Shown: positions 28,455-37,440, counted from the stretch's first letter. The stretch is 64,000 nucleotides of DNA from Anderseniella sp. Alg231-50 (GCF_900149695.1 NZ_LT703003.1:434001-498000), one strand, 5' to 3'. The notes: a model not told the origin generated them from the sequence alone. Program-made: numbers and translations.

Positions 28455-30479
28455 TTGAGCCAGGACACCGCAATCATCGACCAGTTCCCGCGCCAGGTGC
28501 GTGAGATTGAGAACCAGTGGATCACCCTGACGGACGGCACAAGGCTGGCGGCCCGCATCTGGCTGCCTGCTGACGCCGAAGACAACCCGGTTCCGGCAAT
28601 CCTGGAATACCTGCCTTATCGCAAGCGCGACGGTACCGTGGAGCGGGACCAGCTGACACATCCCTACTTTGCCGGCCACGGCTATGCCTGCGTGCGGGTC
28701 GATATGCGCGGCTGTGGCGAGTCCGACGGTGTGCTGGAAGACGAATACAGCCGGCAGGAACTGGATGACGGCGTCGAAGTGATCAGCTGGCTTGCCGGAC
28801 AGGCCTGGTGCAGCGGCACAGTCGGCATGATGGGAATTTCGTGGGGTGGCTTCAACGGCCTGCAGATCGCCGCCATGCGGCCTGAACCGCTAAAAGCGGT
28901 TATCACCCTGTGTTCAACCGATGACCGGTATGCAGATGACATTCATTTCAAGGGCGGTTGCCTGATCAATGAGAACCTGGGTTGGGGCGCCACCATGCTG
29001 TCGTACTCATCACGCCCGCCGGATCCGGCGCTGGTTGGCGACGGCTGGTTCGACACCTGGATGCAGCGATTGGATAACGAGCCGTTCCTGGCAGCGCGGT
29101 GGCTGCGCCATCAACGCCGTGACGACTACTGGAAGCATGGCTCGATATGCGAGGACTATTCCGGCATCGAGGCTGCTGTATTGGCGGTCGGCGGCTGGAA
29201 CGATGCCTATTCCAACGCCATATTCCGAATGCTGGCGCACCTGAAGGCACCGGTGAAAACAATTATCGGGCCGTGGGCGCACAAGTATCCGCATTTTGCC
29301 GTTCCCGGCCCGCGCATCGGTTTCCTGCAAGAAGCCCTGAGATGGTGGGATTTCTGGCTGAAAGGCGAGGCGACGGGTGTGCTGCGTGACCCGGCCGTGC
29401 GCACCTATGTCATGGCATCGACACCGCCTGCCGCCCTGCCGCCCCATATTCCGGGAAAATGGATATCGGAAGCGAGCTGGCCGGGCCAGTCGAGCCAGCC
29501 GAACCGGCTTTACCTCACCCCGGACGGATTGCGTGAGGCCCCTGGCGAAGAACAGGCTCTCAGTCTCAGTTCACCGCAGACAACCGGGCGCGACGGCGGT
29601 GAGTTCTGCGTCATCTGGATGGGACCGGAATTTGCCGGCGACCAGGCGCGCGACGATGCAGGTTCGGTTGTGTTTGACAGCCAGCCCCTGGGAGCCGACA
29701 TGGACCTGGTCGGCCCGGTCGAACTGGAGCTGGAGTTTTCCAGCGACAAGCCGGTCGCCCTGCTGGCCGTACGCCTGAACGATGTGCGTCCGGACGGCAG
29801 CGTATCGCGCATCACTTACGCACTGCAGAACCTGACCCATATTGTCAGCCACGAACATCCTGAGCCACTCGAGCCGGGTGAGAAATATTTCTGCCGGATC
29901 AGGCTGGACGACGTGGCACGCACCCTGCCAGAAGGCCACAGGCTGCGACTTTCCCTGTCCACCTGCTACTGGCCGATGATGTGGCCGGCGCCGGAACCGG
30001 TCACGCTGGATATACATACTGCCAGATCCTGGCTGACGGTGCCTGTGCGCGCACCGGTGCCCGGTGAAAATGCGCCGGTGTTTCCCGAACCGGTATCGGC
30101 ACCACCTGTGGACCTCGTCGAACTGCGCGTACCATCGAACTCGCGGGAACAGACCGAGGATGCAGATACAGGCGAAGTCACCATGTCAATCGAGGACGAT
30201 TTCGGCCTGTACCGGAATGCACAACACGGCCTGATCACAGGTGAAGTGGGCCGCGAAACCCACAGCATTCGCCCGGACGACCCGCTATCGGCCCGCATGA
30301 CAACTCACTGGACACAGGAAATCCAGCGTGATGACATTGTGCTGCGCACGGAAACCTGGTCGACAATGCATTCCTCGGCCGGTTATTTTCACCTGACCGC
30401 CCGCATTGAAGCCTGGCACAATGAAAAACTGGTGTTTGAACGTGACTTCGCAGAAGACATCGCGCGCGACCTCAACTGA
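28455..30479 (+). CDS. CocE/NonD-family hydrolase (peptidase S15-like)
   Basis: 674 residues from TTG 28455, the first start after the upstream stop and the only one consistent with family length. The N-terminal alpha/beta domain shows YLPYRKRDGT, RVDMRGCGESDG, nucleophile in MGISWGGFNG and the WNDAYS.. / GPWAHKYPH Asp-His region; the C-terminal part is the jelly-roll domain (X-Pro dipeptidyl-peptidase C-terminal type, VGPVELELEFSSDKP). Relatives hydrolyse cocaine-like esters, glutaryl amides or X-Pro peptides; here the substrate is unknown. Confidence 0.85.
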   Translation: MSQDTAIIDQFPRQVREIENQWITLTDGTRLAARIWLPADAEDNPVPAILEYLPYRKRDGTVERDQLTHPYFAGHGYACVRVDMRGCGESDGVLEDEYSRQELDDGVEVISWLAGQAWCSGTVGMMGISWGGFNGLQIAAMRPEPLKAVITLCSTDDRYADDIHFKGGCLINENLGWGATMLSYSSRPPDPALVGDGWFDTWMQRLDNEPFLAARWLRHQRRDDYWKHGSICEDYSGIEAAVLAVGGWNDAYSNAIFRMLAHLKAPVKTIIGPWAHKYPHFAVPGPRIGFLQEALRWWDFWLKGEATGVLRDPAVRTYVMASTPPAALPPHIPGKWISEASWPGQSSQPNRLYLTPDGLREAPGEEQALSLSSPQTTGRDGGEFCVIWMGPEFAGDQARDDAGSVVFDSQPLGADMDLVGPVELELEFSSDKPVALLAVRLNDVRPDGSVSRITYALQNLTHIVSHEHPEPLEPGEKYFCRIRLDDVARTLPEGHRLRLSLSTCYWPMMWPAPEPVTLDIHTARSWLTVPVRAPVPGENAPVFPEPVSAPPVDLVELRVPSNSREQTEDADTGEVTMSIEDDFGLYRNAQHGLITGEVGRETHSIRPDDPLSARMTTHWTQEIQRDDIVLRTETWSTMHSSAGYFHLTARIEAWHNEKLVFERDFAEDIARDLN

Positions 30480-30483
30480 CAAA

Positions 30484-30499
30484 ACTGTCTCCGGACAGT
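30484..30499. terminator. Small tetraloop hairpin between convergent genes
   Basis: ACTGTC-TCCG-GACAGT, a 6-bp stem closed by a UCCG loop, immediately after the hydrolase stop and before the end of the Crp/Fnr gene. No U-run follows; a weak terminator at best. Confidence 0.3.
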
Positions 30500-30508
30500 C
30501 AGGCGGTA

Positions 30509-31228
30509 CTATTTCGACTGGGCTTCGTCGATAATCGCATTGAGCCGGTCCGGCTCGACCAGCACCAGGCCACCTCGGGTCTTCTCAATAACACTCTTGC
30601 GGGCCAGGCTGGCCAGTTCACGCGTCACCACTTCGCGCTGGGTGGAAATCCTGTCAGCCAGTTCACGCTGCAGCGGCGGTGGCGACACGATACGCTGCTT
30701 TTCATTGCCCATCCTGGGACGTGACAATCGCAACAATTCGGCGCACAGGCGCTGCTTCGCCGTGAGGAAGGCATACTCGCCCAGACGCTGGTTCAAGGTT
30801 CGCACCCGATCCGCCAGCATTTTCATCACCGACAGCCCGACCGACGGTATGGTGGTGCAGGCATCGCGGAACACCGCATCCGGCATCACGCAGATCCGGG
30901 TTTTTTCCAGCGCTGTCACATTGGCCGACCGCGGCAGCCCGTCGATGGCCGCCATTTCCCCGAAATACCGGCCGCCCTGCATATCATCCAGAATAACCTC
31001 GCGACCCGAAGCCGTGCGCAGCAGAATCCGTACCCGGCCATCGACGACAAACAGCACTTCAGCCGTATCGTCTTCATAGTCGATAATAAGCTCGTTCTCG
31101 GCAACCGAACGCCAGACGCAATGCACCGACAAGCGGCGGGCGTCTCCATCCCCCAGTGCCGTAAACAATGGTATTTCTCTGATCTCATCCACGGCGGCGA
31201 TGATGTGCTGCAATGAGTTTTTTTTCAA
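30509..31228 (-). CDS. Crp/Fnr-family transcriptional regulator
   Basis: 239 residues if TTG 31228 is used; GTG 31189 is an alternative and no strong ribosome site separates them. A cyclic-nucleotide-binding fold (GRVRILLRTASGREVIL, GRYFGEMAAIDGLPRSANVTA) precedes a winged helix with ADRISTQREVVTRELASLARKS. There is no N-terminal cysteine cluster, so it is not an oxygen-sensing FNR. The cAMP-contact Arg-Ser (RSANV) is present, suggesting a nucleotide or another small ligand. A perfect 8-bp palindrome lies 21 bases upstream. Confidence 0.85.
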   Translation of the reverse strand: MKKNSLQHIIAAVDEIREIPLFTALGDGDARRLSVHCVWRSVAENELIIDYEDDTAEVLFVVDGRVRILLRTASGREVILDDMQGGRYFGEMAAIDGLPRSANVTALEKTRICVMPDAVFRDACTTIPSVGLSVMKMLADRVRTLNQRLGEYAFLTAKQRLCAELLRLSRPRMGNEKQRIVSPPPLQRELADRISTQREVVTRELASLARKSVIEKTRGGLVLVEPDRLNAIIDEAQSK

Positions 31229-31248
31229 CCATTACCGCACGTAAAATC

Positions 31249-31273
31249 GAATTTGCGCAGGATGTGCAAATTC
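31249..31273. promoter_or_regulatory. Palindromic operator candidate upstream of the Crp/Fnr gene
   Basis: GAATTTGC-N9-GCAAATTC: perfect 8-base inverted arms around a 9-base spacer, 21 bases from the regulator's first possible start codon and in the gap shared with the + strand gene at 31350. Symmetry and position suggest binding by a dimer, possibly autoregulation. Confidence 0.5.
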
Positions 31274-31349
31274 TCACATAACAAAAACGTGAGCGGTCCT
31301 AAGGTTTCAGGCAACGAAAAGACGCAGACAAACATGGAGGTGATTTGAC

Positions 31350-31604
31350 ATGACGCTTTTTGCACATAACCAAATTCTACCATTGTCGCTGATCATCGGC
31401 CTGTCTGTTGTTGCAATGATCTGGGTGACCAATGCCTCCCTCGACAGACAACCCAACATTGTTTCCAAAGTGGTGTCCATGATACCGCATCAACAGGCCG
31501 CAGAAGTCGAAAAAACCAGCTGTTACAGATACTTGCGAACAGCGAGAGCCGCAGGATCCAGTTATTGGTGGCAGAAGTATAAGAGCTGCATTGCAGCAAT
31601 TTAG
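31350..31604 (+). CDS. Small membrane or exported protein, unknown function
   Basis: 84 residues. GGAGGTGA at 31336-31343 lies six bases before the ATG, one of the best ribosome sites in the window. Residues about 9-29 form a hydrophobic segment (LPLSLIIGLSVVAMIWVTNA) that could be a signal anchor. The rest is polar with two cysteines 21 residues apart (SCYRY and KSCIAAI), compatible with a disulfide in the periplasm. I know no family for it. A hairpin follows. Confidence 0.55.
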   Translation: MTLFAHNQILPLSLIIGLSVVAMIWVTNASLDRQPNIVSKVVSMIPHQQAAEVEKTSCYRYLRTARAAGSSYWWQKYKSCIAAI

Positions 31605-31620
31605 CTGATGCAACCAATTC

Positions 31621-31655
31621 GGGATGCAGGGTTCCACCCCCGGGCCCTGCATCCC
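31621..31655. terminator. Strong hairpin between convergent genes
   Basis: Perfect 11-bp stem GGGATGCAGGG / CCCTGCATCCC around a 13-base loop, placed 17 bases after the small gene and 13 bases before the end of the hydrolase gene on the other strand. No U-run, but position fits a shared terminator. Confidence 0.6.
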
Positions 31656-31667
31656 ACAGACCTGCCC

Positions 31668-32303
31668 TCAGGTATTACCGTCGATAAAGCCTGAAATCGC
31701 CTGCGCAGCCTCGGTCCAGTTCTCCTGTGCCGTGCGGCCGGATTTTTTCGGGGGTGTAAGATCATGATTGCCCGAAGCCGACCAGAAAACCTGCATGTTG
31801 GCCGGCAGTTCATAACCTGCAACATCATCCTTGTTGCCGAACGGGTCACGCTCGCCCTGCACGATCAGCGCCGGGCAGGTGATTGCCGGCAAGTGTTGTG
31901 TCCTCAAGCTGTCAGGCTTGCCGGGCGGATGAAACGGATAGCCCAGGCATGCCAGCCCGGCTATGTTGCTGCCGTCCTGCGGGTCGGCAGCAATCATGCT
32001 GGCCACCCGCCCCCCCATGGACTTGCCGCCGATGAATACCGGACCATCCGGGAACCGGGACATGACCTGCTGAAATTCATCAATCAGGCCCGGCATGCGA
32101 GGTGGCGGCCGTCTCTTGCCGTCAGTCCGTCGTGCGCGCATATAGGCGAATTCGAATCTCACCACATGAACCCCGCAGCCAGCTAACAGGCCTGCCATCT
32201 CGGTCATGAAGTCTGAGTCCATCGGCGCACCTGCGCCGTGGGCCAGCAGCAGGATCGGGCCAGTAGCAGGACCATCCTGCAGAAGAGGTGTGGGTGCCGG
32301 CAT
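31668..32303 (-). CDS. Alpha/beta hydrolase, KANL3/Tex30-like
   Basis: 211 residues from ATG 32303, preceded by GGAGGG six bases upstream. Motifs LLAHGAGAPMDSDFM, nucleophile Ser in IGGKSMGGRVASM, LVQGERDPFG with Asp and SGNHDL with His give a full catalytic triad of the dienelactone-hydrolase-like KANL3/Tex30 group. Cytosolic. Function is unknown; it is probably an independent gene. Confidence 0.82.
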   Translation of the reverse strand: MPAPTPLLQDGPATGPILLLAHGAGAPMDSDFMTEMAGLLAGCGVHVVRFEFAYMRARRTDGKRRPPPRMPGLIDEFQQVMSRFPDGPVFIGGKSMGGRVASMIAADPQDGSNIAGLACLGYPFHPPGKPDSLRTQHLPAITCPALIVQGERDPFGNKDDVAGYELPANMQVFWSASGNHDLTPPKKSGRTAQENWTEAAQAISGFIDGNT

Positions 32304-32344
32304 GATGAACCCTCCGCTGGCCAACCCGGGTCGCGACCCCAGGA

Positions 32345-33220
32345 TCAGTATGGAGATTGCGGGAAGAAGCGATTGTAGATCAGGGTGAACCGTCCGGATG
32401 TCTGCAAGCGGTCGAGACCATAGTCCAGCACTTTGCGCAAATCATTGTCTTCGCGCCGAACTACCATAGACAGCGGCTTTGAAAACCGCGACCTGTCGAC
32501 GTATCCACGCCCGACAAAATGGCAGCACTGCCTGGAAATCGTGCCTTGCAGCCAGAACATCAGGCGAAACGCGTCATCGAACACAATATCAACCTTGCCG
32601 GTGCGGGCCGCTTCGTAAAGGCCTTCATGGTTTGGATAGGACACCAGCAATGAGCGGTTGAAATACTGCTTGATGAAGCTGGCGTGGGTTGTGCCTTCGC
32701 GAACCCCGATGCGCTTACCGGCCAGGGTGCGAACATCGGTTTTTCTGATCGGGCTTGAGGTTCGTGTCGCAAACCGCCCGAACGGGCGCAGGAACGGCCG
32801 GGTAAACTCCAGTTTTTCAAAATCCAGTTCGTCACGTCCTTTCATGTAGACCGCGACATCGGCCTCATTGGCGGTCAGGGCGCCTTCCATATTGACAGTA
32901 TCCTGGATTACGAACTCGCACTTTATCTTCAGATCGGTGCACATGGCATCGACGGACAGCGGCAGAAACCCGGTCAGGGCGCCGGCGGTATCGCGGAATG
33001 CAAACGGCGGAAACTGGGTATCGACTGCAAACCGGACACGGCGCACCTTGCGCAGGCTGGTGGTCACATCGGCCTTTTCGACCTGCCGGAACAGGGGCAG
33101 TTCATCCGCTGCGAAGGCAGGCGCGGCACTGCCTGTGACGCCGATCAGACCGGCAACAGCGGCAATCTTGATGTATGAGAGCCACCCGCTTGCGCGGATG
33201 TGCTGTGCAACAGTGTTCAT
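32345..33220 (-). CDS. Periplasmic amino-acid-type substrate-binding protein (SBP family 3)
   Basis: 291 residues with a signal peptide (basic start, then IKIAAVAGLIGVTGSAAPAFA). The mature part has the family-3 pattern: RFAVDTQFPPFAFRDTAGALTGF, ALTANEADVAVYMKGRDEL, GKRIGVREGTTHASFI and DIVFDDAFRLMFWL. It would bind polar amino acids or similar cations for an ABC importer, but no permease or ATPase gene is adjacent, so it is an orphan receptor or a sensor input. A CC pair sits in SRQCCHFV. Confidence 0.85.
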   Translation of the reverse strand: MNTVAQHIRASGWLSYIKIAAVAGLIGVTGSAAPAFAADELPLFRQVEKADVTTSLRKVRRVRFAVDTQFPPFAFRDTAGALTGFLPLSVDAMCTDLKIKCEFVIQDTVNMEGALTANEADVAVYMKGRDELDFEKLEFTRPFLRPFGRFATRTSSPIRKTDVRTLAGKRIGVREGTTHASFIKQYFNRSLLVSYPNHEGLYEAARTGKVDIVFDDAFRLMFWLQGTISRQCCHFVGRGYVDRSRFSKPLSMVVRREDNDLRKVLDYGLDRLQTSGRFTLIYNRFFPQSPY

Positions 33221-33407
33221 TCCGGCCTCGGCTCAAACCACATCGTTCATGCCACGCAAATCAACAGAGTGCGGACACGGACTAGCAGTACCCAATTTGC
33301 AGCGGCATAGAAAGACCTGACGGACTGTATTCGAGGTTAAACTGGAAAAGTAATGATCACGAGTACCCGCAAGTCAAAATACTGACGCGGCATTGGATCA
33401 GGATAGC

Positions 33408-33481
33408 TGGAGCGGGTGAAGGGAATCGAACCCTCGTCTTAAGCTTGGGAAGCTTCTGCTCTGCCATTGAGCTACACCCGC
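33408..33481 (-). tRNA. tRNA-Gly (anticodon CCC)
   Basis: Read on the minus strand: acceptor GCGGGTG / CACCCGC, D stem GCTC/GAGC, anticodon loop TTCCCAA (anticodon at 33447-33449), T-arm GAGGG-TTCGATT-CCCTT, discriminator T and an encoded CCA. Length and sequence match glycine tRNAs reading GGG. It stands alone; no integrase gene is near it. Confidence 0.95.
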
Positions 33482-33610
33482 AACACGCTTCACGAGTAAA
33501 CGACATTCCTTCTGCAATCTGTCAACCAGGATCACGCCATCCTGACAATTATGTCATCACGTGGATTTCATGGTAGTCTCTGGGCTTTGATAACGCTAGT
33601 TTCCCCGCCC

Positions 33611-34609
33611 ATGAATGAAATCTCCAATCCACTTGTCGCCGAGTTTGAACCTATCGACCCGGCGAAGTTCAAGAACCCGGACCTCACGGCCCTGGGCGAG
33701 GTGCGCGCCAGTGTCAGCCTGAGTGCGCTGGAGACGCTGTGGATCAACACCGGCACGCTGTGCAACATCACCTGTGCCAACTGCTATATTGAATCCTCGC
33801 CGACCAATGACCGGCTGGAGTATTTCAAACTGGCCGATGCGGTGTCGCTGTTCGACGAGATTGCCACCCTCAAGCTGGGCACCAGGGAAATCGCCTTTAC
33901 CGGCGGCGAACCGTTCATGAACCCGGACATGCCGGCCATGATGGAGGCAGCGCTTGCCCGCGGCCATGACGTTCTGGTGCTGACCAACGCCATGCAGCCC
34001 ATGCAGCGGCTGAAAATCAAGACCGGGCTGGTCGACCTGAACGAACGCTATCCGGGCCGCATCACCCTGCGGGTCAGCCTGGACCATTACGGCAAGGCCC
34101 TGCACGAAGCTGAGCGCGGTCCGAAAACCTGGGACAAGGCGGTTGCCGGCATGGACTGGCTCAACGCACAAGGCTTCCAGATCGCCATTGCCGGGCGCAC
34201 CTGCTGGGGCGAGACCGACGATATTTCCCGAACCGGCTACCGCGACCTGATCGCCGTGCGCGGCTGGCGCATCGACCCGGCCGACCGGGGCCAGCTGGTG
34301 CTGTTTCCGGAAATGAACGACAAGGCCGATGTGCCTGAAATAACCACCGCCTGCTGGGACATTCTGAGCAAACGCCCGGACGAGCAGATGTGCGCGACCA
34401 GCCGCATGGTGGTCAAGCGCAAGGGAGCCGATGCGCCTGCTGTATTGCCCTGCACGCTGCTGCCCTATGACGGGGATTTTGAAATGGGCCCCGACCTTGC
34501 CTCATCACTCAAGGCCGAAGGCGGCAACTTTGCCGACGGCGCGGTGAAACTGAACCACCCGCACTGTTCAAAGTTCTGCGTGCTGGGTGGAGCCAGTTGC
34601 TCGGGTTGA
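33611..34609 (+). CDS. Radical SAM protein of unknown function
   Basis: 332 residues from ATG 33611. The iron-sulfur motif CNITCANCY (CxxxCxxC) is followed by FTGGEPFMNPDM, the usual SAM-binding GGE, and RVSLDHY. The C terminus has further cysteines (PHCSKFCVLGGASCSG), reminiscent of SPASM/twitch-like auxiliary cluster ligands. Its reaction is unknown; there is no adjacent small peptide gene to suggest peptide maturation. An upstream in-frame extension to 33551 is less likely. Confidence 0.85.
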   Translation: MNEISNPLVAEFEPIDPAKFKNPDLTALGEVRASVSLSALETLWINTGTLCNITCANCYIESSPTNDRLEYFKLADAVSLFDEIATLKLGTREIAFTGGEPFMNPDMPAMMEAALARGHDVLVLTNAMQPMQRLKIKTGLVDLNERYPGRITLRVSLDHYGKALHEAERGPKTWDKAVAGMDWLNAQGFQIAIAGRTCWGETDDISRTGYRDLIAVRGWRIDPADRGQLVLFPEMNDKADVPEITTACWDILSKRPDEQMCATSRMVVKRKGADAPAVLPCTLLPYDGDFEMGPDLASSLKAEGGNFADGAVKLNHPHCSKFCVLGGASCSG

Positions 34610-34614
34610 ATTGA

Positions 34615-34880
34615 GTTTATTCCGCTCACGCAAGCAGCCTTCGGCTGCGCTCCGCTAGGGCGCGCTTCGCGCGGCGGCCAGTCGGCCTTGCCTCGGCACT
34701 AACGTGCCAGGGTTCATTCCGCTCACGCCAGCAGCCTGCGGCTGCGCTCCGCTGGGGCGCGCTTCGCGCGACGCGCAGTCGCGCTTGCCTCGGCACGTTC
34801 CGTGCCTCGGAGGGGAATTCATCACTACCGTTGTTCAGGGACGGAGAACGGCCCGAGCGAAGCGAGGAAAGCTGTTCGAC
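34615..34880 (+). repeat. Dispersed intergenic repeat, copy B with internal tandem duplication
   Basis: Near-identical to the minus-strand copy at 9424-9589 at both ends. Between them copy B carries a second version of the first unit: unit 1 at 34618-34699 and unit 2 at 34716-34796, about 82 bases each with several substitutions, both beginning ATTCCGCTCACGC. The element fills the gap between the convergent radical SAM and PfkB genes. No coding potential is supported. Confidence 0.85.
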
Positions 34881-34901
34881 CCCCAAAAAAGACTAACTAG
34901 C

Positions 34902-36002
34902 TCAAACAATATCCCATTTAGTCACCACCAACCCGTCTTCATACTTCTTCACGCGCTCGGAGACCCCCTTGCGGCTCAGCAAACCGGTCTGCGTGTCGAG
35001 ATGGCTCACTACCGAGCCTGCATTGCAGGTGGCTGACTTGAGCGCGTCTTCAATGCTGGCGCCGGCGGTAATCATGCCGGCGAACGTCGAGGCGAAAGCG
35101 TCCCCGGCGCCGGCGGTTCCCTCCACCTCAACACTCGGCACCGTGCAATGCCAGATGGCCTCGGCCGTGCCGGCATAGGCACCGTCCGACCCATTGGTGA
35201 CCAGCAGCATGTCGACGCCCAGGGACGTAATAGCCCGGACATAACTGTCAAACGGCAGGTTGAAGCCACCCGCCATCAGCCCCCTGTCGACCAGCGAATT
35301 GGGGTCTCCGGCAGGCTTGATCACGGTGCGCTGGTCGGCGGTGCCGTTGGCAATCAGGCGTGGCACAAGCTGTTCCGATTCGACCCGGTTCAGGGTCAGG
35401 ATGGAAATCCGGTCGAGGCAGGCAAAAAACTCGTCGGCGCGTGACGACAACTGCCGGATGCCGGGGTTGGTGGCAATGCGGGCGCCGGCTGCACTGGCCT
35501 TGCCGATAACGTGGGGAAAACAGTCGGCGGACTCATTGGACAATCCGGAAATGAACACCAGGTCTCGTTCAAATGCGTCATCGGCAAGGTCTCGGGGCAA
35601 CAGCGCCGTATTGGCGCCACGGGCGGTGAAAATACCGGCATTGTGTTCATGCGACGACAGCAGCACCGAAGAACCGGTTGCAAGCTCTCCGTCGCTGATC
35701 AGGAAATCCCGCGAAACGTTTTCACGTTCAAGCCGCTCGATGACGTCTTCGGCGTTGCGGCCGGCACCGGTCTTGACGAGGGCTGCGGTGTCAAAGCCCA
35801 GCCGCGACAGGGACACTGCCGTGTTGACGCCGCCGCCGCCGATATGGCGGGTCACGGATTCCGCATCGACCTTGCGGCCTTCCTCGACCAGCAGGTATGA
35901 GGCTTCCGCATTGCGCATGCGCATATGCTCGATGCGCTCCGGCGCGATGGTGACGATGATGTCTATAACGGCCGAACCGAGGGTGAGTGCCTTGAGTGTC
36001 AT
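34902..36002 (-). CDS. PfkB-family carbohydrate kinase
   Basis: 366 residues from ATG 36002. Ribokinase-fold motifs: N-terminal GSAVIDII, substrate-binding HIGGGGVNTAVSLSRLG, and the C-terminal anion-hole/catalytic EGTAGAGDAFASTFAG with the base Asp. Phosphorylates a sugar or sugar acid. It is divergent from the 3-oxo-tetronate kinase gene, with glycerate kinase 3 kb away, suggesting sugar-acid catabolism; the exact substrate cannot be read. Confidence 0.87.
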   Translation of the reverse strand: MTLKALTLGSAVIDIIVTIAPERIEHMRMRNAEASYLLVEEGRKVDAESVTRHIGGGGVNTAVSLSRLGFDTAALVKTGAGRNAEDVIERLERENVSRDFLISDGELATGSSVLLSSHEHNAGIFTARGANTALLPRDLADDAFERDLVFISGLSNESADCFPHVIGKASAAGARIATNPGIRQLSSRADEFFACLDRISILTLNRVESEQLVPRLIANGTADQRTVIKPAGDPNSLVDRGLMAGGFNLPFDSYVRAITSLGVDMLLVTNGSDGAYAGTAEAIWHCTVPSVEVEGTAGAGDAFASTFAGMITAGASIEDALKSATCNAGSVVSHLDTQTGLLSRKGVSERVKKYEDGLVVTKWDIV

Positions 36003-36097
36003 GTGGTTTACTTCTAAACAGTGAGCCAAATCGAACAACAGATGTCGCGTGCGCAACATGGCGGCATGACGCCGGGCAAGCAAGAGGGTGGCAGGAC

Positions 36098-37369
36098 ATG
36101 AGTATCGCACTGGGCTGTATCGCCGATGATTTTACCGGCGCCAGCGACCTTGCCGCCATCCTGGCCAGGTCAGGCCACAAGGTGGGCCTGCGCATCGGCG
36201 TGCCACCGGCAAACGAAGACAGCCCGCCGTCCCCGTTCGAGGTTATCGCACTCAAATGCCGGACCGAGCCGGTGGACGACGCCGTGACGGCAACCAAGAA
36301 GGCGGCCAACTGGCTGATGGCGCGCGGTGCCGGCCAGCTCTACTGGAAATACTGCTCGACCTTCGATTCAACGCCTGACGGCAATATCGGCCCGGTATCG
36401 GAAGCCCTGATGGCGCGGCTGGGCGCAGACCAGACCATCTACTGCCCGGCATTTCCCGAAAACGGCCGGTCGATCTATATGGGCAACCTGTATGTGGGCG
36501 ACGTGCCGCTTGATGAAAGCCCGATGCGGGACCATCCGCTGACGCCGATGCGAGACGCCAACCTGATGCGCCTGCTGGCCCCCCAGGTTGCGGGCAAGGT
36601 CGGACATATCGCCTGGCCGGACATTGCCAAAGGTGGTGCCTATATAGCAGGCAGATTGCGCGCGCTGGCAGACAGCGGCGTCGCTCACGTGGTACCGGAC
36701 GCCATCTCGCAGGCCGACCTGGCAGCAATCTCCGAAGCAGTGCAGGACTTCAAGCTGATCACCGGCGGCAGTGCGCTGGCTCTTGACCTGCCGCGCCTGC
36801 TGGCGGCGAAAGGCAGTGTTGCAGCCACCGACGCCGACATCATCTCGCCTGCAACCACGGACGGCAACATCGTGCTGTCGGGTTCGTGTTCTGCCATGAC
36901 CCGCGCCCAGGTTGCCGACTACAGTGCCGATGCCGCGGCTTACCGTCTCGACCCACTGACGCTGGCCGACGGTCCGGATGCGCTGGACCAGGCCCGGCAA
37001 TGGCTGGCAGAACAGGACCCGTCTGCACCGAAGATCATCTATGCCACTGCGGAGCCTGCCGATGTTGCCGCAGCACAGGAGAAGCTGGGTCGCGACAAGG
37101 CCGGCCAGGTCGTGGAAGACGCGCTTGCCACACTGGCGCGCGATGCGTTCGGCCACGGTGTCAGGCGATTTGTCGTGGCCGGCGGCGAGACTTCGGGTGC
37201 GGTGACGCAGGCGCTGGCCACGGACCGGTTGGGCGTGGGTCGCGAAATAGCGCCCGGCGTGCCGTGGTGCTTTGCCGAGCGCGACGGCCAGACGTTCGCC
37301 ATTACGCTCAAATCCGGCAATTTCGGCACGGAGGACTTCTTCACCCGTGCCCTGAAAATGCTGGGTTAG
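36098..37369 (+). CDS. otnK: 3-oxo-tetronate kinase (four-carbon acid sugar kinase family)
   Basis: 423 residues from ATG 36098. N-terminal GCIADDFTGASDLAAIL with the substrate-binding DD and the C-terminal nucleotide-binding VVAGGETSGAVTQALA identify the DUF1537/four-carbon acid sugar kinase family; YCPAFPENGRSIYMGNLYV is typical of OtnK. OtnK phosphorylates 3-oxo-tetronates, later decarboxylated to dihydroxyacetone phosphate. The usual partners OtnC and the dehydrogenase are not in the window. Confidence 0.87.
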   Translation: MSIALGCIADDFTGASDLAAILARSGHKVGLRIGVPPANEDSPPSPFEVIALKCRTEPVDDAVTATKKAANWLMARGAGQLYWKYCSTFDSTPDGNIGPVSEALMARLGADQTIYCPAFPENGRSIYMGNLYVGDVPLDESPMRDHPLTPMRDANLMRLLAPQVAGKVGHIAWPDIAKGGAYIAGRLRALADSGVAHVVPDAISQADLAAISEAVQDFKLITGGSALALDLPRLLAAKGSVAATDADIISPATTDGNIVLSGSCSAMTRAQVADYSADAAAYRLDPLTLADGPDALDQARQWLAEQDPSAPKIIYATAEPADVAAAQEKLGRDKAGQVVEDALATLARDAFGHGVRRFVVAGGETSGAVTQALATDRLGVGREIAPGVPWCFAERDGQTFAITLKSGNFGTEDFFTRALKMLG

Positions 37370-37394
37370 TATACTTGCTGCAAGATGGTAGTCA

Positions 37395-37440
37395 TTGGCA
37401 AACACGCGCTTGCCAAAAGGTCATTGGCGGATCTCGCCAA
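37395..37440 (+). terminator. Pair of small hairpins after otnK
   Basis: Two consecutive inverted repeats, TTGGCAA/TTGCCAA (37395-37416) and ATTGGCG/CGCCAA (37423-37440), each opened by the direct repeat GTCATTGGC / GGTCATTGGC. Only the first is followed by a short A run; transcription ending is plausible, not certain. Confidence 0.35.

Noticed and set aside
33408-33610. Integration site at tRNA-Gly
   Set aside because: tRNA genes are frequent island targets, but no integrase gene or repeated tRNA 3' end was seen on either side.
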